Below, piece after piece: positions 43,909 through 54,300 of a stretch of DNA of 64,000 bases. This DNA is from Symsagittifera roscoffensis (taxonomy: Eukaryota; Xenacoelomorpha; Acoela; Convolutidae). Position 1 is the stretch's first letter; each line of letters begins with the position of its first letter. A program made the translations under genes and the position numbers. The DNA lies in the NCBI RefSeq assembly GCF_963678635.1, contig NC_087063.1:77457617-77521616 (forward strand), given 5' to 3'. A model generated the notes under the pieces. It saw nothing but the letters and a program-made list of their open reading frames with translations, was not told the DNA's origin and did not search any database.

Positions 43909-46179
43909 AAAGTATTTGAATTAAATTGGTCGCGTCTGTATACAATTTCACTTCGGAAAATTTTTTGTTTCCATATAGCAGTAGAAACGAACTTGATTTG
44001 CTTTTACTTTATATTCAACGGATCATTGGATCTGTTCGAAGCTTTGATAATTGAGATAAACTTTGGGCGATTCTGTTGGTCACTGACAAACAGACAAAAC
44101 CTTGTATTTTAAGCTATATCTGTTAGTGCAGTTTTATAGATTAATATAAAACATTTGTATCTTTAGACGGAAAACATTTGTATCTAAGCAAGATTCCCAC
44201 CTCGATCGGCCGCATCAAAAAGCTCTGTATACATTCTAGTCTAAATTTGGAAAAAAAGTGGCAATTTTTTTAAATCTTAAGAGAGTTTGTCGTATTCTCA
44301 TTTATTCCCAGCTACAGCAAAGCTCCTAATAAGGCGATGTCCTGAATTTTTTGACTGCTGTTTCACAATTTGAGATTACTTTGCTTGGAAAACATGATGA
44401 AGTTTTCAAATGAATATTTTACAAAACTGATGGATTTGTTATTCAATAAGTGGTATTTGGAGTCTAACAACGCGGCTTTTGAACCACTAAGATTTCCTTA
44501 ATTTTTTCATTTTCCAAATGATTCACCACATATATTATGCAAGGGCGCTCAACATTGCCGAAGTACAACAAGGTCGAAAAAAAAGTTCAACAGTACCAAA
44601 AATTGTTCAAATAATTGTATTCTGTTGAAACTTAAGAGCACCGTACCGAAAATTGATATGTTTAGCTGGCTTTAAGCCGGGTTGTAGAAAAAAAAATTTT
44701 CAAGCAAGCTAATGAAGCAAGCAAGGAAAATTGATCAAGTTGTTTGCATAGTTTGGAGTGACTTACATCAGGCTTAGCTTTCTGAAGCAAACTATCACAC
44801 CGTGAAACATCAAAGTTTTGAAAGTGTTTCATTGGTTTGAAACCCTGAGCTGAGAAAACTTCTGAATGTAGCTAAAGCGATGAAACTTCAAATTTCAATT
44901 TGATCTGAGCGCCTAAAAAGCGCGCGTAAATTTGAAAACAATCAAAACAAGTTCTCAAACTATTTGCTGGTTGAAAAGAGTTTGCAAAAACTGCTGAAAA
45001 TCGAGAATTTTTTGTAAAGCAATCTATCAGGTTAAAAACTATTTCAATTTAATTTCAGGGCTAACATTGATTTGCAAGAAATTAGAGGTTATTGAGGGAA
45101 GCTTTTTCAATTTGAAGTCCTTAAAATTTGTCAATTTATTTTGATAGCCTGAGTAAATTTGCAAAATAAAATCAATTTACCTGAAGCAAACTGGAAAAAT
45201 TACTGGAAAAATGCATCAATTATATTTGTGTTGACAGCTTTCATTAGATCACAAAAATTGAGTTTTGGGTTTTTTTGAGAGAAAGCGATGAGTCTTTAAC
45301 GAATTCAGTTTATTACGTTGGATTAATTTCATTCGTTTGAAAATAAAAGCAATATATGCTGCTAAGAAACTGAAGCAGTTTGTTTCAACACATTAAAATT
45401 GTAGCCGTTGCTTAACTTTTGAAGTCAAAAATATGGGCAGTGAAGTTCAATAGCCAAACTACCTACCTTAGTTTGTTTTGATCTTTTGAACTGACTGATC
45501 GGCCAACAATCCAAGATTACCAGTAAAAAATAATTTGCCGCATTTCCACGTTTTTTGGCGGCTTGCAATGACTCCCAAAAATTTGGCACGTTTTTGCAAG
45601 CTGTTCAAAATATTAAAACATAAATGTTTTGAATTTGTTTCGATACACGAATTGAATTTAAAAAATCATTTATTTAGTTGTTTTTGACAATTATCTTCTT
45701 ATATTCAAGCTGACGTAAGCTATCAAAAGGTTGAAAGATTGAGTTTGAATTATTTGCAGGTGTTCAAATAATTTGATTTCGGTCGCCAAATCTGAAAAAA
45801 TTCCAAGCTTTGTCCAATAAAAATTGAATTATTTTTGAATTAATCTGTTAACTCTCAAGGCTCCTCAAGAATATAACCCTGCTAAAACAAGTAGGAGGGA
45901 GAAATCTTGCGCCCTTTTACTTTCGAGCGAATGAAAGTAACCGTACGTACAACAGCACGCTGTGAGAAAATTATCAAAGAGGTTACTAAACAGCTGAGGG
46001 TGCTACGATATAAAAGAAAGCTGGTGAAAATTTGAAGGAAACTTTAAATGTTTTTCTAGTTGTGTTTTCTATACATATCTGAAAAAAATTCTGGCGTCAA
46101 AACGTCAAAATGTCACAAGTATTTGTCCGTTTATTAAGCCTAGAAATTAAAATAGATCTCAAGTTGAGTTTTCTCCTGT

Positions 46180-46570
46180 TTTGCTTTGCGCGGCCTTGTC
46201 TTGCACATCATAACCTTGCTCTACCCTGTCATGCCTAGCTCTAGCTTAATGTGACCTGTTTTGCACTGCATTGCATTGCTTTACGCTGCCCTCCGTTGCG
46301 CAGCCCTGCGTTGCGTAGACCTACATTGCGCAGCTCTGCGTTGCGCCAACCTGCTTTTTTTTGCTTTGCATTGCTTTGCGCTTCCCTGCCATGTTGCTTG
46401 CACCTTCCTCCGCTGCCCTGCTCTGCCTTTTCTTAAGCTGCCTTACCCTGTGTTGTGCTGCCCAGCTTTGCGGTGCTCTACCATCTTCCTTCTCGCTCTA
46501 TGCTACCCCATCTTGCCTTATTATGCCATGCCCTGCTTTACGATGCCCTCCCCTCCTTATGCTGCCTTGA
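46180..46570 (+). repeat. Low-complexity CTGCGTTGCG-type minisatellite
   Basis: Degenerate short units such as TTGCATTGC, CTGCGTTGCG and CCTGCC recur through about 390 bp, making this the most GC-rich tract of the intron. Three overlapping open frames here are a by-product. Confidence 0.8.
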
Positions 46571-47122
46571 TAGAAATCTGTACACATTGTACAGGTTACT
46601 TGGCTCAAAATTGCCAAAAGGTCAATTCTCAAACCCCCTCACTTTGCAAAACATTTAAAGTAAAGTTTAGTTTTCATTTTGAGCTCAAGGTATCAATTTT
46701 TGTAGCTGATATCAGAACATGAGTTGCAGTCAAAAATTGTTGGTTTAAACTTTGAAACTTGCGTAAGTTGTCGTGACAAAAAAAACACCGGCGCACAAAA
46801 GAATACTTAATTTTCTCGACAAATTGAAAGAACACTTAAAGCAAAACTATTCTTTTATTTATTTTTTTTTAATTTACAGGGACTCGAGAGAAGGTAACTT
46901 TGAAAAACATACCAACTTAAAACTTTCGAATAACGGAAAAGAGCATCAATAAAATCCGAGAATTTTAGGTTGAAAAGATTTTTTTGTGCATTTCTTCTTT
47001 TTTATTGTTGGCAAACCAGAAATAGTTTCAAGAAAAAACTATCTAAGCTTGCTCAGTGCCAAATAGGAAAAAAATGTATCTTATCTGAAAAACTAATCAC
47101 TTTTCTGTAGACTCATGATAAC

Positions 47123-47589
47123 CTTTCATCTTTTTTAGCAAACGTAGCAGCCACGACAATCTTTTTCATTGAACCCTGTCGCTCATCGCAAATTGCACGC
47201 CAGAAGTAAACGGTCAATTTCTCTCTCTTGCGTCCGACAGTGATAAAAACTTCTTGTTTCTGTAAGTTTCTGTCGTGCTCTGAGTATAAAACCCTCCGTG
47301 GTTGTTCTTTTACAAATGGTTTTGAGGCGCTTAATAATCGGGTGCCATTTTGGGGATTATTTTGTTCGTGCTTCTGTAAGTTTTTGTCGTACTCTGAATG
47401 TAAGACACTCCGTGGTTGTTCTGTTACAAAAGGTTTTGAGGCAATCAATATTCCGACGCCTTTTTGTGGATAATTTTGTTGAAAATAAAAATTCAACAGA
47501 ATAATATTAAGTAGAGCCTGTGTAGCAAAAACTATTAGAAGCGAACGGTTATTATAGATAGGGCAAACCATTTTTTGTTCATTGTTCAT
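47123..47589 (-). CDS. Probable first exon of the GT92 gene: membrane anchor and stem
   Basis: Short cytoplasmic N-terminus, one transmembrane segment (SLLIVFATQALLNIILLNFY, about 16-35), then a stem made of two ~37-residue repeats sharing ASKPFV.EQPR.VL.SE and NLQK. After them comes ITVGRKREKLTVYFWRAICD and KKIVVAATF, which resembles the opening of GT92 domains. The frame runs to a stop at 47113, but GAAAG|GTTATC at 47123/47122 is a plausible donor. It leaves two bases of a codon, and the acceptor at 41384 supplies the third, giving Arg. The combined model is about 546 residues, usual for the family. The ~5.7-kb intron could hide further small exons. Confidence 0.6.
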
Positions 47590-47826
47590 TGCTACGAAGT
47601 CAGAAAAGTTGCAATTGAAAGTTCAGAGATTCTAGTTATGATGAGTTATAGCCACAATACCAAATTATGAACTGCTGTTCAATCTTTTTTACGCGCGTAT
47701 GTTCAATCTACAAATTTTTATTGACAAAATGCGGCTTTGTAATAAATTTAATCATCTGGTTATGGTAAATAACGTATAAAAGATATGTTTTTAGGCTGAA
47801 GTCAATTATAAGTTTATACATCTCGG

Positions 47827-48041
47827 CAGGGGCGGATCTAGGATTTTCTCGAGGGGGGAGGCGGATTTTCAAAAAAGTTTTCGAAAATTTAGACGACCTT
47901 TTTTTTAGGTCGACCAAACTAATTTTCCGAGCTCTCCTAAAGCAGTAAAAAGACGCTAGAAAAATTTTAGGGTCAGTCGGCCAAAAATGGATTTCTTAAA
48001 AAGTACCAAAGCCCCCCCCCCCATCTAAAAATCCGCCCCTG
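47827..48041. mobile_element. hAT-type MITE with perfect 8-bp target duplication
   Basis: 215 bp. Left end CAGGGGCGGATCTAGGATTTT; right end is the inverse of CAGGGGCGGATTTTTAGATG. It is flanked by CATCTCGG on both sides (47819-47826 and 48042-48049). An 8-bp duplication and CAGGG ends fit hAT. No coding capacity. Confidence 0.9.
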
Positions 48042-48059
48042 CATCTCGGGAAGCGGCAA

Positions 48060-48595
48060 AGAATAGATTCGTTGTTTCTACTTTCTCGACTTTCTCGACC
48101 GACAAAATTCAAAAATTGGAAAATTTGTTTGTTCGACGCCGCATAGATACGTTTCGACTTTCTCGGCCAAAATTCGATATAATTCGACTTTCTCGACAGA
48201 AAATTTTTAGAAATTTGTTTTTTCGACCCCGCATAGATTGTTTCGATTTTCTTGAACAACAATTTTTAAAATATTGAAAATTTGTTTGTTCCAACCCGCT
48301 TAGATTTGTTTTGACTTTCTCGACCAAATTGTGTATCTTTTGACTTTCTCGACCAAAAATTTTTAAAAAATTGAAAATGTGTTTGTTCAACCCCGCGTAG
48401 ATACGTTTTGACTTCCTTGACCAAAAGTCGATTTTTTTGGACTTTCTCGACCAACAGTTTTTAAAAAATTGTTATATCGTGCCCGCATAGATATGCTTTG
48501 ACTTTCTCGACAAACCAAAAATGGGTATGTTTCGGCTGTCTCGACTTTCTTGAGGAACAAAAAATATTTCAAAATTTGTTTGATCCATCTCAGAT
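48060..48595 (+). repeat. Minisatellite of TTTCGACTTTCTCGACC motifs
   Basis: GACTTTCTCGACC alternates with A/T-rich spacers ending in CCCGCATAGATACGTTT, in irregular units of roughly 60-100 bp. A related tract lies at 60710-60985. The BEL/Pao element inserted at its right edge. Confidence 0.75.
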
Positions 48596-48603
48596 ACGGT
48601 TCA

Positions 48604-48912
48604 TGTTCGCGCTTAAATTAATGACGTCATTATAGCGCGAAAGTGAAAAAGCTAAAATTAGATTTGCTTAGACAAAAGGCCTTGAAAACTACTGGTTTGT
48701 CCGATTAAGGTCAGTTTGCCATCAAAATGTTTATAGATGTTGGAGGTTGTTGAGAAAAACCGTTCGATAACATGTTAACCGAAAATGTTAAACTGATGTT
48801 TGCCTTATTTTATATTATCTTTATATTGTCATATTATCTGTTTAAATTGCCGATAATTTACAGAGGTTGAACCAGGTTTTTTAGATCTTACAGGATACGA
48901 GAGTGCGGCACA
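48604..48912 (+). repeat. 5' LTR of BEL/Pao element
   Basis: 309 bp, TGTTCGCG...GCGGCACA. Contains a perfect CRE-type TGACGTCA (48622-48629) followed by GCGCGAAA, and AT-rich TATA-like stretches in its right half. Confidence 0.96.
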
Positions 48913-48915
48913 TTT

Positions 48916-48937
48916 TGGTCCGCCGACCCGGACTCGA
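48916..48937 (+). promoter_or_regulatory. Extended primer-binding site of BEL/Pao element
   Basis: TGGTCCGCCGACCCGG starts 3 nt after the LTR and continues ACTCGA. The complement ends GGCGGACCA and includes TCGAGTCC, the B-box core of a tRNA T-arm. The implied tRNA has a C1:G72 pair with discriminator A, as eukaryotic tRNA-Tyr has. That identity is inference. Confidence 0.65.
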
Positions 48938-49028
48938 TATTCCGGACGATATTCCAGAGGGTTTTCAGGACTCGATATTCCGGACGATATTCCAGAGGAT
49001 TTTCAGGACGATATTCCGGACAGTACAA

Positions 49029-49750
49029 CCCAATTGGCCGAAAGTGACCAATTAGCCGAAATTTTTCCAGAGACGACCCAATTGGCCGAAAGTGACCAAT
49101 TAGCCGAAATTTTTCCAGAGACGACCCAATTGGCCGAAAGAGGTGGCCGAAATTGTGCACTTAGCCGAAATTTGTCCAAACACGACCCAATTGGCCGAAA
49201 TTGTGCAATTAGCCGAAATTTGTCCAAACACGACCCAATTGGCCGAAATTGTGCAATTAGCCGAAATTTGTCCAAACACGACCCAATTGGCCGAAATTGT
49301 GCAATCAGCCGAAATTTGTCCAAACACGACCCAATTGGCCGAAATTGTGCAATTAGCCGAAATTTGTCCAAAAACGACGCAATTGGCCGAAATTGTGCAA
49401 TTAGCTGAAAGTTGCCCTAAAGTATCCCAAGTGGCCGAAAGTGTCCAATTATCCGATATTTGTCCAAACACGACCCAATTGGCCGAAATTGTGCAATTAG
49501 CCGAAAGTTGCCCTGAAGTATCCGAATTGGCCAAAATTGTCCAATTAGTCGACATTTGTCCAAACTTGACCCAATTGGCAGAAATTGTGCAATAGCCGAA
49601 AGTGGCCCGAAGATGCCGAATTGGCCAGAAGTGTCCAATTAGCCAAAAATTGTCAGAAGGTGACCAATTGGCCGAAACGGCCCAATTGGACGAAACGACC
49701 CGATTGTCAGAAAAGACCCGATTGTCCGAAACGTCCCAGTTAGGAGAAGG
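49029..49750 (+). repeat. 48-bp tandem array in the BEL/Pao leader
   Basis: CCCAATTGGCCGAAA recurs at 49029, 49077, 49125, then 49186, 49234, 49282, 49330 and onward every 48 bp. Each unit is two related ~24-bp halves (TTGGCCGAAA and TTAGCCGAAA). About twelve regular units run to about 49600, then degenerate ones to about 49750. Because 48 is divisible by three, several frames on both strands stay open; I do not regard these as proven genes. Confidence 0.93.
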
Positions 49751-50593
49751 GGAGGCCTTTTCAGGTATCCTGATTGTGGATTGTGGACACCCATTTTTTC
49801 TCGACACTCGAAGTTTTCTGTGGAATTTGGATTCTACCGGTGAACGCCTCTACAAAACTTGTAAGACTAAAAAACCAAAACTTTATCCATTTGTGCTAAC
49901 TTGCTGATTTGATGCTTTAAATTCTGATGCGAGGTTTTTTGATGGCAAAATCGTAACCCCCAATTTTTCTCTATACCAAAACCCGATCAGAAAATTTTTT
50001 GTGGGTTTAGGAAAAAACCGGCCTCATAAACCTTAATTACGTTATCCTAACACCGTGTTTCTAAGCTCAACACCGTATCGAAAAAAAAGGCCAAAAATTT
50101 TGAAAAAAAAAAATTGAAAATTTTTGATTTTTTTTTCCAAAAATTTTAAAGTTTTGCAAATTATTCAGCAAAGCGCCTAGTTTCATAATAATTTAATTTA
50201 AACGACCGAGTCGAGTTTTTTGCCCCAAGTTTTGGACTTAAAAAAAAAAAAATCAAAATTTCGCAAACGCATCAGGTTATTGTTGGAACTTGAACCGTTG
50301 GGTGAAAACGTGGAAAAAAAAAAAATTTTCGGAAAATTTTGGAAAATTTTTGGAAAAAATCCGAAATTTTCGAAAAAAAAAAAATCTGAAAAAACGCCGG
50401 GTTTATTCTTGAAACGTGGTGCAGCTAACTAAACTAGTTCAATTGGATAAAATTAGCCGTAGTCCAGACCCGTAGCGTATTATTAAGCAAATCGTCTTAC
50501 CTTTTGCTACAACCTTGTTAGCTCAGGGTGTTGCGGGAGGTCAGGTCGCGGTTTGCTTGATTCCCTCCCTCTTAAGTTGATTTAAATCACTAA
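49751..50593 (+). other. BEL/Pao leader between array and ORF0
   Basis: A-rich non-coding stretch with long A runs. Near 50545-50577 a GGGAGG...CCCTCCC hairpin precedes ORF0, and TTGTTAGCTCAG near 50515 could act as a splice acceptor. Confidence 0.4.
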
Positions 50594-51193
50594 ATGTTCA
50601 TACTAGCTGCTAGCTCGCTGCACCACGCTTTGAAAAAACTGTCCCCCGCTTCGCAAAAGCGTGTATCTCAATCGTGCTTAGCCATTCCCGGGTTAAGTTT
50701 CAACCATAACGCAGTGAACGTCCGTAAAACTTGTCAGTATCAACTTGATCACTATCTCTTAAACCGAACCGACATTGTTATTTGGCACGACGCTGTTAAT
50801 AACTCTATTAGTCGACACCGTAGTAATAACTTTAACGCACTAACTCCTAACCAGCTTAAGAAGATTCTTTTAAACTATAAACGCAATATTTATGCAATCG
50901 TTTACTGTAAGCGTGTAGGCACGGAAGATATATATAATAAGTTGAAAGAGTCAGGTATATTAGTTATTAATATAGTAACAGACCTGATATCTAGAAGGAA
51001 GCAGAACCTCACTGAGTTAGGGCAAAAGTACTTAGAACTACACCAGGATCCCTCTCTAGAACTGAAAACGTTTACGATCCTTAGGCGTTATAGCAAGAAT
51101 TTGAAGTATATTATTTCAAAGAAAAATACTCCTAAGCCAGGAAAACGCAAGCGGCAAGCTAATCGAAACAGAAGAAATGCTGAGCAGCACTAG
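50594..51193 (+). CDS. BEL/Pao accessory ORF0, unknown function
   Basis: 199 codons upstream of Gag-Pol, in a different frame and ending 167 bp before it. I do not recognise the family. It reads as a folded alpha/beta protein: a helical start, GLSFNHNA (33-40), a hydrophobic strand with polar end DIVIWHD (60-66), a helix LTPNQLKKIL, a strand IYAIVYCKR (99-107), a helix EDIYNKLKES and a strand ILVINIVTDLI (122-132). This alternation is Rossmann- or SGNH-hydrolase-like in layout, but no catalytic set is certain. The tail is strongly basic (GKRKRQANRNRR, 183-194), fitting nucleic-acid binding or nuclear import. No signal peptide or zinc finger. Lying between LTRs of an intact element, it is probably mobilised with it. 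Confidence 0.7.
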   Translation: MFILAASSLHHALKKLSPASQKRVSQSCLAIPGLSFNHNAVNVRKTCQYQLDHYLLNRTDIVIWHDAVNNSISRHRSNNFNALTPNQLKKILLNYKRNIYAIVYCKRVGTEDIYNKLKESGILVINIVTDLISRRKQNLTELGQKYLELHQDPSLELKTFTILRRYSKNLKYIISKKNTPKPGKRKRQANRNRRNAEQH

Positions 51194-51360
51194 GAGTTAA
51201 ATAAATTGCTTCTCTAAGGTGTGATATTGTTTAATGAGTCAGAATGTATTTATTAATACTAAATATAAGGTCTTAAATTAATTATTCTTCTTTTTTTTTC
51301 TCTCTCAAACTGAGCAGTTGAGCGGTTGAGTAGAAGTGAACAAGTTTAAAAGTAATCAAA
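51194..51360 (+). promoter_or_regulatory. Spacer before Gag-Pol with strong splice-acceptor-like tract
   Basis: A long pyrimidine run (TTCTTCTTTTTTTTTCTCTCTC, 51287-51308) is followed by AAACTGAGCAG shortly before the Gag-Pol ATG. This is how a 3' splice site looks and would explain translation of the second ORF from a spliced or trans-spliced RNA. Confidence 0.45.
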
Positions 51361-54300
51361 ATGACAGAACAAATTGAGTTAAAATATCGACGATTGATGA
51401 ATGGTCGAACATCACTAGAAAATGAGCTTTCCGTAGTTCACAGTCGCATAACTGAGAGTTTAGAGGGACCAATTCGGAAAACAAAAATAAACGCCTTAAT
51501 TGAATCTTGCAAGAGTATTCTCGAAAAAGCATTGGCTAAAAATGATGAACTTGTGATATTAGCTAATAAAACCGATAACCATAGCAAATTATTAACCGAG
51601 TTGGCTGCATGGTGGGATAGGATAGTTAAAGTTAACGATGAAGTAACTGGTAAGGCTCGCGCTCATATGGAATCTAATCAAGCTTCAGAGGTCTGCGTCA
51701 GTGAAACTATTCGATCAAAAGTTTCATCAAAATCGGCAAAATCCGGGTCGAGTAAGCAAAGCTCAATGAAATCATTGACCCCCAGTGAGCGCCGCAAAGA
51801 GCTGCTCCTAGCGAAGATGAAGCGAGAAGAGTTGGAAAAACAACACGAAGCAACCTTAAGACTAAAACAACAGGAAGCCATCATCGAAGAGCAACAGCAT
51901 CTGATTGAGATGGAACGAAAACAACAAGAAATTAAATTTGAAATTGACCGTAAAGAGCAAGAACATCGTTTACGAATCGAAAAAAGTCGGCTTGAAATGG
52001 AACGATTAAGCGAAGAAAATCGTATTAAAGTAGCTGAAGCAAAAATGGTTGAAACTGAATACCTCGAAGAGTCTGAAATAGATCAGCATCTCGAGCTGGC
52101 GTCTTCGGTTGATCGTCGTTCTGACAGGGTAAACGATTGGGTTGATCATGCATTAGAAAACCAAAAAGGACCCAAGGTAATTCCGTCTTCTTCAAAGTTT
52201 GAAAACTGTATAAATATAGAAAGTGGTTCGCATCAACACAGAAATGTGTCCACAGCGGAAACTTCACCTCGGCGATCGTTGCCGAATCGGACTTTTGATT
52301 GTGATCAACAATGTTATCCCTATCAACCAACCGTCTCCTTCAGCGATGGCGATGGAATCAAGCACGCTGTATCCACTAATCCTGAGCACGAAACGCAGTC
52401 GTTGCTTATTTCCAATAACGCTACACTTTGCGAAAACAATACATCATCATTTTTTAATCCAGCTGGAACAGCAGCTACCAATACTCCGGTATGCTGTTAC
52501 TTCTCTGTACCTCATCCTTTGTCTTCCATTCAACATATCCCCGTCAACAACTTCAATAACGATTCCCGAGTTGTTGGAAACATGCCCGCCATCTCCAATC
52601 AATACTCTGGATACACCCCCCATGCCATTGTGTCACAACCACCTGCAAATTTAATCTGCAGAAATCAAAACTTGCTATCACATAACGTGTATAGCAACCC
52701 TGCGTCAGTGAACAATCCGTTTAGCGGACAGCCTGCCGTTATTAGTCAGCCCAACTTGCCACTAATGTCACAGTGGACACCCGCAGTAACCCAATGCATC
52801 ACTGGGGTAACAAGTGATGGTAACACAAACCCATCAGTTGGTGTTTTTTCATCCGTAACGCCAATATCTCAGCAACAATTCCCCCACGCATCAAGTGGTG
52901 GTACCGTTTACTATGGGTTTCCCAATCACGACGCATCGGCTGAAAACACTTACATATATCAGCAGCAACCTTTTGCAGCTGATCCTAGCAACACATTACC
53001 GTCGTTGCAACCAGTTCCCCAACCGCAAGCCGTTACACTGAAAGACTTAGTCCAAGCTCTGTCAGTCTCAAAGAAGGATCCCCTTCCAGAATGGAAGCTG
53101 GCCCAGTACGATGGCAACCCGCTCCAATGGCACGAATGGTTTGGCCAATTTTGCAGTACTGTAGACGCAGCGTCCCTAAGCGATGATGTGAAGTTGACTT
53201 ATTTAAAAACATTAGTCACGGGAAAAGCTAAGTCAGCCATAGCAGAGTTCGCATACAGTGGAAGAATGTATAAAGATGCTCTGAAAACTCTAGAAAGAAA
53301 GTTTGGCCAGCCACAAAACGTAATTACGGCCCACCTTGATAAGTTGTCCAGTTTCCCGCAGCTTCGAATGCACAACTCTGAGAACATCATTAGCTTCTCG
53401 ATGACCATTTCAAGTCTAGTGGCTGTCTTTAGGTCTCTTGATTATGAAGAAGATTTGAAAAGCGTCTCTTTGTTAAATCAAGCTCTTTCGAAAATTCCAC
53501 CAAACATGAGAGAATCGTGGTCACTTTTTGTCGTGAAACGTAATTGGTCACGCCCCAACCTAATTGACTTTAACAATTGGTTAAAGGATAAAGCAGAAGC
53601 TCATGAGCAAATGAAAAATATGCCTGGAAAGCCCAAAGTCGAAGAGCCATCCAAAACTAAAGCTGTAACGAGAGTTTTTGCCTCGACAAGTACAGTTTTG
53701 AAAAAGTTTGAATATCCTTCTTGTATCCTCTGCAAGGGGAAACATGCCTTGTGGAAGTGTTCTGTGTTTAAGGAGAAAACTCCAACACAACGTGCGAAAT
53801 TCTCTGCGGAAAACAAATTGTGCTTCTCCTGCTTACAAGGGAACCACGCATTCCGGCAATGTCCCAGAGCAAAGAAATGCACCAAACCAGGTTGCACTAG
53901 CACCCATAGTGTACTTCTCCATGGGGCTGAACGTGTTTTTCCTAGTCGAAATCCGGACAAAAATGATAGCCATACAAGACCCAACGCTGGTCAACCAAGA
54001 TCTAATGCAGAGCCGGATAAAGCGAGCACAAACGCTGATCGAAAATCATTCAGCAAGAATATACCAAACGCAAGTTCGAATCATGCAGACATTAATCCCG
54101 TTCCGTTGGATGTAAGTTGCGCAATCTCGAACGACCAATCATCAATCATAACATCGAAAGGGTTACTGCCCATAATCAAGCTCCAAGTTTCCACCGATTT
54201 CCAGAGTGCTGATTGCTTAACATTGTGTGACTCAGCATCTAGTCATTCCTGGATATCGGCTAAATTAGTCAAATGTCTGAATCTTTCAGGAAGAGATTTG

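Larger units (their letters stand above)
41385..47122 (-). other. Putative GT92 intron filled with repeats
   Basis: Between the two proposed exons lie a small foldback (42091-42245), a repeat A copy (43375-43908) and a low-complexity TTGC/CTGC tract (46180-46570). The rest is AT-rich with no gene seen. Confidence 0.5.

Noticed and set aside
46251-46722. Cys/Leu/Pro-rich frames of 61-153 codons
   Set aside because: They come from a low-complexity GC-rich tract open in several frames at once.
49003-49807. Long overlapping open frames on both strands (up to 235 codons) over the leader array
   Set aside because: The 48-bp period is a multiple of three, so any frame without a stop in one unit stays open throughout. 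No start, domain or frame-specific conservation favours one of them.
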